Source: Heterobilharzia americana (taxonomy: Eukaryota > Platyhelminthes > Trematoda > Strigeidida > Schistosomatidae). From it: a DNA stretch of 64,000 nucleotides. A program made the translations under genes and the position numbers. The first letter of the stretch is position 1. The number at the start of each line of letters is the position of its first letter. This document shows positions 23,809-34,384 of this stretch, piece after piece. The DNA lies in assembly GCA_944470555.2 (NCBI GenBank), contig OX104131.1, positions 16,918,515 through 16,982,514 on the forward strand. The letters are read 5' to 3'. The notes beneath the pieces were generated by a model, which ran no database searches, was not told the origin of the DNA, and saw only the letters and a program-made list of their open reading frames with translations.

Positions 23809-24839
23809 GATATCATTGTGGAAATATTCACAACTTCCTTTTATTCAGTCACTTGTTTTAAGGTTAGACGTGAAAAATACCTGTGGAAAATCTTACTAGG
23901 TTGTCTACACTGTCTGCAACTTATCAATGATATTTCAAGTAAGGATTGCCTAAAAATCCTATGGCATTCAAGTTTGTAGTGTATCAAACACAAAAAATCA
24001 AGTAGAATACTTTCCTGGGAAATAACTTCTAGTTAAAAATATCAACTAATCAATATGGTGTGAAACTATTGCGCCTCAGTATGCTTTCCAGATCGATATC
24101 ACAGTGAAGTTTCAGTAGAATGAAGTAGTAACTGACAATTAAGGTTTTTTTTGGTCTTTATGCTTTTTAAATCCTTTTCTTTGTAATTATCAAATAACTG
24201 ATCATAACAGTTTAGTCATTCAGACAAGCAGTTAATCCTATTATGGGACAGAAAAGTGTGACAACTTGAATCGATCCACTTCTGAGCGAAGTTCCATGTT
24301 TCTTATGCCTCTCTTATCTGTCTATCTGGTACGTGAAAGTATCGCATAACAGTCCAAGCCACTACACCTCACGTTAGCAACCTAGTAAGATTTTTCCCAA
24401 GTATTTTTCTCGTCTAACTTTAAAACAAGTGCTGAATAAAAGGAAGTTGTGAATATTTCCACAATGATATCAGTGGGCATATCAAAATGGTTTATATGGT
24501 CTGTATGTTAGCTGACTGGAGGCAATCGACAAAAAGCCCCGCTTGACCTAGATTTCATGCTTGCTGACACTCGTCAGCCAGATTTTTTTGCAACCTTGAG
24601 ACAACTGATGTACATGTCGAGGTACGAACCCGTGTCACCCAGTGTTGCAATGAGAGACGTTGCCACTGAGTTATTCAGACAGCGATTGACCTCCCCCCTA
24701 GGAGTGGATTATTAAGTGCATCGATTTGTCATTGAAAAGTCAGTAATTCTATGTTATGTGTTTCTGAGTGCGGATCAAATTGAAGTGATCATCTTGTAAA
24801 GTATTCACCAGGCTATGATAATCATCATCACGATGCATA

Positions 24840-25085
24840 GGAGATATCAGTTGCCTAATGGTTGCAGATACGCCTTGCTGACAAGTGTCAACAAGCAGAA
24901 AACCTAGGTATAGGAGCTTACTGCAAATCTCCTCCAACCAACTAACATCCACCTAAGTGTACCCTGTTGGTGAGCCTCCTAGTTTGGTGGCCATAACGTT
25001 GAATGATGTTTAAAGTTTGGCCAACATTGTCAACTGAACAATATGAAATTGGTTACTCTTCAGTGATCAGTCAATATTATAGTGT
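24840..25085 (+). repeat. tRNA-like repeat, family Q, diverged 3' part
   Basis: 'ggttgcagatacgccttgctgacaag', then 'aaacctaggtataggagc' and 'tctcctccaaccaactaaca' repeat the inner part of the arms at 21478..24785. The following 'ggtgagcctcctagtttggtggcc' and 'atatgaaattggttactctt' match, on the other strand or the same, 37600..37660. It is a longer unnamed unit that extends past the tRNA-like part. Confidence 0.5.
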
Positions 25086-27527
25086 ATATGCATTTATCGA
25101 ATTGATGAATAGCTTTATATTTTATACATATCTCTATTCACTGGCAACTTTTATGTCAGTTTCAAACACTGAGCAACTTTCATGCACCGGAAAGCAAATA
25201 TTCACGGCTAGGATGTGTGGCGTATGTACATATCTAAGCGAGGCCGTCCTAGCAACGATTGAAATGGGTAATTATGTTTATCTATTTCAGCTGGAAAGAC
25301 AGATTTTCGTAAAATAGATAAGTTTAATTGGTTATTTCGGTTGTTGCTAAGGTTGCCTTTAGAGTCAATCCACACATCCACATAAAATAATTGATATTAA
25401 CTCACCCAAAGAGAGATGGTCACATGACCATGGTTTATAAAACCAGGACGACACTTAAATTAAGAGATAATATATGGTAGATGCCAATCGGAAATACTAT
25501 GACGACAAATTGATACACTAAAACTGTAACCATTTTAGTTTACCAGACTCAGGTTAGTGAAAAAGGTTTAAAACGTGCCTTCGTTGTTTGAAAGTGCGTG
25601 TTTTGATCACTTAACTATTATATCACACCTAGTCGTATGTGTGTGTGCGTGTTTACTGATGTCATTTCAAGACGATAGCGAATATACGTTAAATGATCGG
25701 AGTTAATTGACAATGAGCCGTGCTCAACAAAGATCTTATGCTGGCTGGTAGTCGTCAGTATAGCGTCTGTTCAATTTCAAGGAAACTTAATTTCCCTCAA
25801 GAATTCTAACCTCCGTCATTCAATCCCAATCTAACCCATTAAGGTCACACAGACGTTTTGCAAGACTGGACTAGATATAATAAATCAGTCACTAAATAAT
25901 AAGCGAGGTGGCAGCCTAGTTCTAAACTTCCTCTTGATCAACTCCGAAAATCTAACGCTGAAAAATGCATGCAACTATATTGACTCGCTTAGGTTTAATG
26001 GCATTGTTACTCAACTGGTTGGTAAGCTTTAAGGTGTAAACAGAAGATATGATTACCATCAATTAATTCACGAATCTGACTGAATTTTGTGCTTTTTATT
26101 GTTATTCATCTGCCCATGAAAAAAGTCACTACAATTATTGATTGTATCAGTGAAGTGTCGCATGTCTACATTCAAATTAGGCACCAAAATTTAATATTTT
26201 CACAATAAATGCCAAATCTATAGTCATTTCAGTCAAATGAAATCGTTTGGCACAATGTTTCACTTAGTAATTTAGCCAAACACACAAAAATCCCTATTTA
26301 AGGCTGATTTCTACAAAACCTCGATGACAGTGTGACAAGTAGGAGTGATACCAGCCTCACATTCAAAATGTTTAGTATACCCAAGTACCCATTAAATCAG
26401 TATGAATCAAAATTAAAAAACCCACAAGAAATTCACCATGGGCATATCATGCGTATGTTCGACGTGATCAGAACAATCAGAATTCGATGTAAATTCCTAG
26501 GCGGTAAGTGTATTAAGACCACTGTAGAGAGTTTGTCAGTTAGAATTTTAAAGTTACTGTTTATGATTCTACCTCAGAACGTCAATCATTCAGTGTTCAT
26601 CATCAAGAAGTTATAAAGTTGGAACAAATATTTACTCAGTCCTCCTTTTTTTTCCACAGCAGTAGTGTAGAGATATGAACATCCACTAGATAGATGTTTG
26701 AGCTATTTGTTCTAAGAACAGCTGAATAGTTTTATTTCACCATCAGTTCACAACATATACTGATGATCGCTTGTTGGATCTCAGTGTCTTAAGTTCAGGG
26801 AGCCAGTGAGTTATTGTACTGATTTGTGGTGACTAAAATTTCCAACTTCAACTAAATTATGATACACAGCTTAATTTAAAATCTAGTACAGAGAATGTAG
26901 CCAACCTAAATTTTCACCTAAGACAGCTCATGTTCTCATTAGTAGAGTAATATTTCCACAAACTGGATCACTTTTAGGTAATTGATATAGTTGTCTAGTC
27001 CTCAGCATTCAGAACTGACAAATGCAACCATTAAGGTAAACGAGATAATACTATGGTGCATTGTATTTTGGTGTTAAATTCTGGGTTTAGGTTTCAAGCT
27101 TATCATCAGTTGATTCCTAATATCTAACACCCAAGTAAAACCTATGAGTATGAATTTAATCACTTAATGTTACTGATTAGAAGCTGATAGCATTGATAGA
27201 TTACTGAGTTTATGTAAAGTAATTTTTAAAAAGAAAATCTTTATAACTGACTGAATAACAGTATTGAATGTATACTGAAAATGAAAGACTTACGTGCCAC
27301 GTAGTTCAACTGCATGATCAAAATCAAAGTTTTTCATTGCTTCAGCAACTTTACGTGTCTAGCAGAAAACAAAATAGGAATGAGGGATATATATGGGTAT
27401 TGTGTATTGCTCATCCACAACAACAAAGCTACAAAATGCACTCCGAAGGTTCTATGAAATATAATTTAAGTTGCAGCAACTGAAAAATAAAGGTTGCACT
27501 GAACTCGTATTCATGTGTCAATATAAT
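25086..27527. other. no gene recognised
   Basis: Long AT-rich stretch. The open frames at 25003..25317, 26332..26616 and 27268..27483 (plus) have no domain I recognise and no splice context that would join them. I take it as intronic. Confidence 0.4.
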
Positions 27528-28060
27528 TTTTCAGGTTAATTTTTATCATGGGTTGAAATCAGTGTGAGAACCATTGGAAACCTGGGAGCACTGGATAGCT
27601 ATTTCGCCCTAGTATGAGACTCTTCAGCAGTGTGGAACCATGATCCCACGGTGGCTTGAGCCCATGACTTTCAGGTTCCGCAGCCAGCACCTTAACATTG
27701 AGCCAATAGGTTGCAGTCCAAGGGTCCACATACTCCCATATCTGGAACTTCTTGATGTAGGGTGACCACTATTTAATGTTGTCGTTGAATAACTGTCTTC
27801 ACGTGTGACTTGTTTCACCCCACCGTTTGAGACTTCTCATTATAACTTCAGGAATCTCATCTCGAAGCAAGTGACCAGTGAGGACTAGGGAGTAATTCAT
27901 TTTGAAGGTTTGTGGGGATTCCTAACCGGGTAATGAGTGAGCAGTGCTGAGGAGTCCCATACTAAGACGAAACAGCCGTCCAGTGTTCCCAGGTTTCCAG
28001 TAATTCTCCAATTGATCTCAATCCGTGATGAATATCAACCTGAAATCTGTAAATCAACCC
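27528..28060. repeat. TIR/fold-back repeat, family G, copy 3 (both arms clear)
   Basis: The left arm 27531..27632 ('caggttaatttttatcatgg', 'gagaaccattggaaacctgg', 'tatttcgccctagtatgaga', 'ctcttcagcagtg') is mirrored by the right arm 27942..28052 ('cagtgctgaggagtcccata', 'ctaagacgaaacagccgtcc', 'cccaggtttccagtaattct', 'gatgaatatcaacctgaaat'). The interior contains an inverted tRNA-like segment. No protein frame is present, so it is non-autonomous. Confidence 0.7.
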
Positions 28061-28566
28061 CCACAAACCTCCAAATTGATATTATTTTTAAAGAATGAAT
28101 GCATTGGCATCTGTGTCGATTGTAAATCAACAACTACCTTCAGAAAACTGAATATTTTTACAATAAATTGCATCGACATTCCTTGTTAATCTCCTTAACA
28201 TATCATACCAACAGCTAATATATTTTGACATATTTCTTTAATATTTCAAAAGTCAAGACTTCTAATCTTGAATCGTAAATTGTACTCTTTAAATCAACAA
28301 CAAAGTAAAAACCAAACTCTGATCGTCTTTATTGTTATAAGAATACATGAACCAAGGGATTTTGGGGTAGCAAGCATAGAGAAAAATCGTCCATCTGTCA
28401 GTGTTATTTGACTATCAATACTAAGTTGAAAATATTTCCTCTCTACCTAGTCTCACTGTGTACCCTATGAAAACACTACACGTATTCAAAACAAGAATTA
28501 ATGTTACTAATTTATTTCTTCTGGTCTTTGTAATGAAAAGATGAATTCTCAGAGATGTTATGTGGA

Positions 28567-28655
28567 GGGACCTGTAGCTCATTGTTCAAAACACTGAACT
28601 TTCAAAAAATGATTAGTCGGTTCCAACCCTTTGCTCTGAGCACCAAGGTTTGGAA
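28567..28655 (+). repeat. possible tRNA-like segment
   Basis: 'ggacctgtagctcattgttc' resembles an A-box/D-arm and 'tcggttccaaccc' (28618..28630) a B-box. No cloverleaf closes. It lies just beyond the 3' end of the RTE-2 fragment. Confidence 0.35.
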
Positions 28656-28740
28656 AGCCAGGTAGTATCACTAACCCTGGTATAACAAGTATAGCTAATT
28701 ATTACGTAATTGCCGAGTGCATTTCTTTTCTTCTACATCC

Positions 28741-30015
28741 AGATCAACCTAGGACCAGACATTGCTGCGTAACGGTCCAACTGGCCACACCTCATATCAG
28801 TACATCGAGTAAAAAGGCAGTGAGGCGCAAGATGAAGATAAGAGAATGCAGTCAGAAGAAATATAAAGTACGAAAAAAGAGAAAGAATAAGAAAATGGTA
28901 AGATTCGGAGTGTCGTTAAGATGAGGATAATGTGTGCATATATCTGCGCCACTCACATCAATTTTGAGCCATATCATCTAGAGTCAGTCTCCAATCCCTG
29001 GTTTCTCGTGTCCCAAGGACCCCAACCACCTAGTCTGCATCACCCCACATGGCTCAAATCAACAGTCAAACACTTCATACATTGGTGCAGTGTTGTAGTC
29101 GAGCCTTTTTCCAGTCTGCACCTACTTCAACCAACATTGTGTGAGGAGGCAATCGGCCACTGGGTCTACATAACACATGTCAGAGCCAAGCATCTCAGTC
29201 GATGAAGGATCACAACCATCTCAACTAACTCACCTCCTCTCTCTAAAACTCTACACCTGACGTCTGCGTTACTCACATGGTGACACCACGCAATACGGCC
29301 TATACTACGAAGACAACGGTGGTCAAAAACATGAAGCCAGCCTTCTCATGTCTTCCACCTTCAATGGCCATGTTTCATAGCCATAGAGTAGAATAGACTG
29401 GACTGCTGTTGAGTACATACGACCCTTATAGACAATAGGATATCATGGCGGTGCCATAGGTGGCGTAAGTTGGCAAAGCCAGACAAGCCTTTTGTATTCG
29501 TGCAGAGATTTCATCGGCCACTGAGGAAGCCACCATCGTAGGGCTGATCCTACTTCCCAGATAAATGAAGTGGTTGACTCACTGAACCACTTCACTCTCT
29601 ATTGTTAGCCGTAGCACTGTTGAAGACCAATCGTGGAGTAACAATTTGCATTTGGGTGGTGTGAAACGCATCCTAAACATTTTCAAATTGACACTCAAAG
29701 TGTTCAGAGGACTCTGCATCTTGTTAGCGTCTTCACCTAACAAGACAATGTCATTTGCATATTCTAGGTCTAACGAAAATTCTCATGGGATTATATCAAC
29801 GTGTGTAATCAGGTGACGATGGGGAGGCCTCCATGAGAATATGTATGATAAAATTGAGTAAGAATGGAGAGAGTGAGCAGCCTTGGTAGACAGCGCTCGA
29901 TGAGTACAGCTCCCGGGACATCATACCATAGGCTCGAACACGTCCACAAGTGTTTGAGTAGAGAACCCTCAATAAGGTGATGTACTTACTCGGCACGCCT
30001 TTTTCTTCTAGAGAT
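28741..30015 (-). mobile_element. RTE-2 non-LTR retrotransposon, 3' half, copy A
   Basis: On the minus strand the first part (about 30010..29800) encodes RT motifs: 'EKGVPSKYITLL' and 'GCSLSPFLLNFIIHILME'. Then come the palm region (near 29770..29740), the 'FTYLGS' zone (near 29540), a 'SETW'-like zone and the C-terminal '[12 protein letters not shown]'-like block near 29200..29000. It ends near 28741 with 3' UTR. Stops and shifts are present. It is nearly identical to 44212..45535 over about 0.9 kb. The plus-strand open frame at 28921..29205, repeated at 44607..44891, is a shadow. Confidence 0.7.
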
Positions 30016-32109
30016 GTTTCACACTGACAGCTGATAAAACTGAATAAAAGATTCCTCATTTTTGCACAAAATTCTCAAACATTCTTATTTAAAAACCTCG
30101 TCATTATAGATATGATATTATGAATATATTTCTGGTTTGCGTGAAAAAAACTTTTGAGAACACTTTTCAGCTATGTCACCTGAAGCCCCAACGACTGATT
30201 TCATTTTTCATATTGGAGCCAACCTGAAAGTTTTCGTTTCCGTACACTGTTTAGATAAACAAACAGAGATTCAATCGTGTTCTTTAACTGCCATTATAGT
30301 ATACGATACTAACACTATGACGACCGACACTTATTACTACTACTACTATTACTATTACTACTACTACTTATTACTTATTACTTATTACTATCTAACAGAC
30401 CTTTCTTAGTTGCTAGGATCTCAAGGAACAAATGTTCTAACCAATGTAGCTAACTGGATCACTGTGGTGTGGAAGCCTAGGCATCACATCAATGTAGCAG
30501 TTATTGGTTGGGTTTGATTAACTTCACTGAAAATCAGAGAAAGTCTATAGAAAAACTCTGAAGGTGACAATTGTATATCCATCAGCTGCCTTTATCTAAG
30601 AAAGGACGGCCTGTTGTACTTAACTCTTTTGCTACATATGTAACTTAGTTTTTTGTCATTTTTCTTATTGATTTCATTACTCAGTCTCAAGTTGTCCTAT
30701 GACAGCTTGAAAGAATGCGCCACTCAGTTAATCAGTCAGTTAACCAGTCAATACATCAACCGGCCGCTATGGGCTTTATCAAGTGGTGGAACAGAGTTAA
30801 GATACTTCTGAGATCGAGTTAATAGTCAGAGAATACAACGATTTCTCATATCTTCCAACTCTATTCATAGAAAGAAAAACTTCCATCTCAGTAGTTGGCG
30901 TTGTTTCTAGTCTTCGAATCAAAAATGATATCTTGAGCGTAGTCAGCAACAATATTAACATGAATACATTTGGTAAATATTTGAAGAGGACTCAGAAAAT
31001 TGTCGTCGTAATACGACAACATGCTTTTAAAAGCACTGCACAGAGACTATATATCCTAGCTGGAAGTGTTTTGATAAAATTAAACCCTAGGATTCTTCTG
31101 AAACTTGATCTATTATCTTCAGTTGGCTTCAGTTACAAGTCACTGTTGATCCATTCAGTTGAAGATCGACCAGTGATAGGCATTTTTCTGTTTAAAACAG
31201 TTTCTGGTGTACAAGATACATGTTATTACAATCGTGGCGGCTGAAATCCACTTTTATCAAATCTTACCAGTCGGCTTTCAGATATGACCTCGAAAAGAGA
31301 TGATAAATACAATGAAAAAGTTTGAAGTAAGACGAAAGAGATGTCTAACACCATTTCATAATGAAAAATACTTTGGTATGATGATTTATGGCACAAATTT
31401 TGTTATTTACAGAGATTTCCGGCTGACACAATCGAGAATAGATGATAACACTTGTAAACATTTTAAGTTATAAGGTATTGTCAGTCATTGATATATTTTG
31501 ATAAAATCAGACACTATTATCGGTCAGCGTACATAACAATTAGAAAGTTTTATCATTAAAAAAAGTATCATTTTTTTCGCACCATATATATGAATACACA
31601 CAATGCATACGAATGAATATATATGATTTAGTCAGTGGAGAACATTGCCTACCCTACCAATAAATGTAAACAAAGTTTGACATATCTCTTTATTAAAACA
31701 CGTGCACTAATCTATATTCAGTATTATTATTCTATATTGTCAAATAATCTTATCTATGATAAAAAACAAAAGTGGAATGATGCATTCTAAGTAAATTTTT
31801 AATGAAAAATTTACAACATAATGATAAGTTTTTATTTAGGTAATATTTTGAGCAAAATAAAAATTTACCATTTGTGTATAAACTTTACATTAAAAATGTA
31901 CTTATAATATATTAATTCATTCCACAATGTACAAACTTTTCATGGATATATTTAAAAGTGGAATGTTAAATCAGCCTTACTTTAACCTAGATCTGTTTTC
32001 GTCTTAATCATCGAGTGTATCACTTTGAACTCACTTTAAAATTACTATTGTTTTGAACCAAAATACTTAATTCATTGACATTTCAATTGATAGTAGATGA
32101 GTACACAAA
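30016..32109. other. no gene recognised; TTA/CTA repeat
   Basis: A TAC/TTA trinucleotide run lies at 30329..30390. The plus-strand open frame 30933..31244 (103 codons) has a more balanced composition than its surroundings, but I recognise no family. It lacks flanking signals, so I leave it uncalled. Confidence 0.4.
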
Positions 32110-32590
32110 AACTGGTTGATTAATTTCACAGACTATCATCAGTTAGAGAATCATTGAAAACAAACCTTGGAGTACTGATCAGCTATTTTGTCCTGATATG
32201 AAACTACTCAACAGTGCACATCCATAACCTTGCACCAAGGATTGAAGTCACAATCTCCAGGTCTTATGGAGAGCATGTTATGTTATTTATCCACTGAATT
32301 GGAACCTAGCAGTTCACATTTTTCTACTCCTATCAATATGCGAAATATGGTGACCATCAATCTAATTCCATTCGAAAGTATTTTTCCTCCTGTCTGACTT
32401 GACTAACCCCACAGGTCATGAGTTCTCTCATCAGAACTTTCATAAATCCATTTCAGAGCATATCACTAATTGGTAGTACGTCATATTTCAGTTTGGAGGC
32501 TTATGTGGATGAATTAAATCTGAAGTAGAATCCATTACCAACTTCTAGGATAACCTTAGCTTGGATTATTAGTCAGTGGTTGGATTCGGT
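32110..32590. repeat. TIR/fold-back repeat, family G, copy 4 (eroded)
   Basis: The left arm 32120..32225 ('ttaatttcacagactatcat', 'tagagaatcattgaaaacaa', 'gctattttgtcctgatatga', 'aactactcaacagtgcacat') is clear. The right arm is short and eroded ('cttggattattagtcagtgg', 32563..32582). The interior has no reading frame. Confidence 0.5.
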
Positions 32591-33479
32591 AACTCCACTG
32601 ACAGACTACTAAAGGGATGAGTGACACAAAGAATATGGACTTCAAGTAAATAACTTTTCTCATCCTCCTCAACCAAACGCAATGTTTACACCTAAGAGCT
32701 ATTCAACGGAAAGAGAAACTCGACTTCTTTCATTGTTGAATTTCACCTCTTGTGCTGCTCCTAACTATGATAAGTCAAAATCATGCACTTATATAGGCCT
32801 TTTTAATTATTATGTTTACCTTTACCTATGTCTATCATGAAGGCTGTGAAATTCTTGTAGCATATGAAATCAGAAAATAAGAAGTTCGAGAGGAATTCTG
32901 CTTAAAAGTAGGTTACCATTAGTTTGATTTGAACTTATTTCACTAACAACCCACATCACCTGATACTTATTTCACCTAAGACCCCTTAATTTCTGGGGAT
33001 GAATAAATGAAAGTCAAGTCAGCTTTTAGAAAATTTAGGCTTTTACAGCACGAAAAAGAGCGATCAGTACTAGTATAGTATACTCACTCAAACATTAAAG
33101 ATAACTTCAGAAATGATTCTCATATTCTGTGACCGGTGTGTCTTAACTTTGGAAAGTGCATGTAATTAGTTTTTTTAGTGTGTGAAAAGCATGGCAAAGT
33201 CAGGTGATTTCAGTCTATTCCAAGTTAAGTCTTATACGCATAAATCAAAATAAATTTATTATTCAATCAACGTAGGTCTTTGAAAACTACACAATTCGAA
33301 GTTACAATGGCATTATTAGGTGATATACAATCGCAAATCACAAATTCTAGACGGTCAGTTTGATCGTTGGAACCTGAGACGATCGATGGAGTCCACCGGT
33401 TGACCTAATATTGATAATTAAATGACCACAAGGAGAAAATGAATGAATGATTTTATGTGAGGACTATTTTTATACCCGA

Positions 33480-33600
33480 TTGGAGTCTAAGAGTGAAATC
33501 CAGGACGTGCGTTTCTTTCTATTTTGAGCTCGTCAGCTGGATGAATCTGCACCCCAGTGGGACTGGAAGACATTACTCACCGCCTCAAACCAACTTTAGC
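33480..33600 (-). repeat. ribozyme SINE, copy H4
   Basis: On the minus strand, 'tttgaggcggtgagtaatgt', 'ccactggggtgcagattcat' and then the hammerhead unit and its tail 'ctggatttcactcttagact'. The tRNA-like head is mostly lost. Confidence 0.7.
33498..33544 (-). ncRNA. hammerhead ribozyme, core and stem I intact, stem II weak
   Basis: On the minus strand, stem I 'catccag' pairs perfectly with 'ctggat'. The core halves ctgacga and GAAA are present, and the cleavage triplet is GTC. Stem II, usually tcc.../...gga, reads 'gctcaaaatagaaa' and pairs poorly. Self-cleavage is possible but probably reduced. This judgement is inference from base pairing. Confidence 0.7.
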
Positions 33601-34063
33601 AATTAAGTGATATCAATGATACAATCTGAGAAAGGTCAAAACAGAGATGCTAAACAACCAGGATCCCTGTATTAGATGTTGAAGAAAAAATAACTGGCAA
33701 GTATGCAACTAGTTCGTTTTCCTGGTTCTATAGTCATTCTATTAATCTAAGCACTGAACTAGTTTTCTTCTCTCCTTTAGTTTACAGTCATATAAACGGA
33801 AAGTATGTAGAAGGTGGTATAAATAGCTTAACGCGCTTCATTTGTAGGTGTAATAATCCACTGAATACTCTAGATTACATCGATAAGCATACTGTAAACT
33901 CTTAAAAGAAACCACCTTAAACTCATCCATTTTAGTTGATTGCACAGATAATCAGACAACGATGTATGGTAGTTTAAGCTACTTTAATCGAAGAATAGTC
34001 TACTCATTTATTTAATAAATTTATCAGCATGAATATATATACATACATATGTAAAGCACTTAC

Positions 34064-34384
34064 TCTGTCGACACACTTTACAAGTGGTACACGTACTGCT
34101 TGATTCCCATCTAAACTGATAACACAAGCTGGTAGATCACGGTTACGATCAGCATCCATTAAAGCAAGTACAGCTTCAGCACCCATGCGACTGCCAAGAA
34201 TACGATCAAAGGCTGAAGGTGAACCACCACGTTGTACATGCCCCAATACTGTGATACGTGTATCGAATTGAAGTTCTTTGACAATTAAATTTTTCACATC
34301 TTCACAGGTAATCGGTTTGCAATCCTTATCAATAGCACCTTCAGCAACCATGATGATGTTAACACGTTGGCCATATTCACGATT
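34064..34384 (-). CDS. PFK: phosphofructokinase exon 5
   Basis: 321 nt, phase 0 at both ends, encoding residues 264-370, from '[18 protein letters not shown]' to 'VPLVKCVDR'. The acceptor is ttttaag and the donor is gtaagt. It contains '[20 protein letters not shown]', the fructose 6-phosphate binding stretch, and ends with the GNQAVRVPL segment. After the donor the frame runs on for 20 codons of AT-rich intron sequence, which is not coding. The next exon should begin the linker to the C-terminal half but was not found on the minus strand below 34063. Confidence 0.95.

Larger units (their letters stand above)
21478..24785. repeat. large inverted repeat (fold-back), family Q, interrupted by an RTE copy
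   Basis: Left arm 21478..21797 continues at 23818..23875 once the RTE insertion is removed. The right arm 24405..24785 is its reverse complement with very few differences, including 'gtctgaataactcagtggca', the B-box 'gacacgggttcgtacctcg' and 'gcaaaaaaatctggctgacg'. Arms are about 380 bases, and the loop 23876..24404 holds no gene I recognise. Each arm contains a tRNA-like A-box/B-box unit. High arm identity suggests recent formation or gene conversion. Confidence 0.8.

Noticed and set aside
28921..29205. 94-codon plus-strand open frame, repeated exactly at 44607..44891
   Set aside because: Its conservation comes from the RTE-2 copies on the opposite strand. It is a shadow, not a conserved gene.
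30933..31244. 103-codon plus-strand open frame
   Set aside because: No family, splice or start context recognised. It could still be real, so a protein search would decide.
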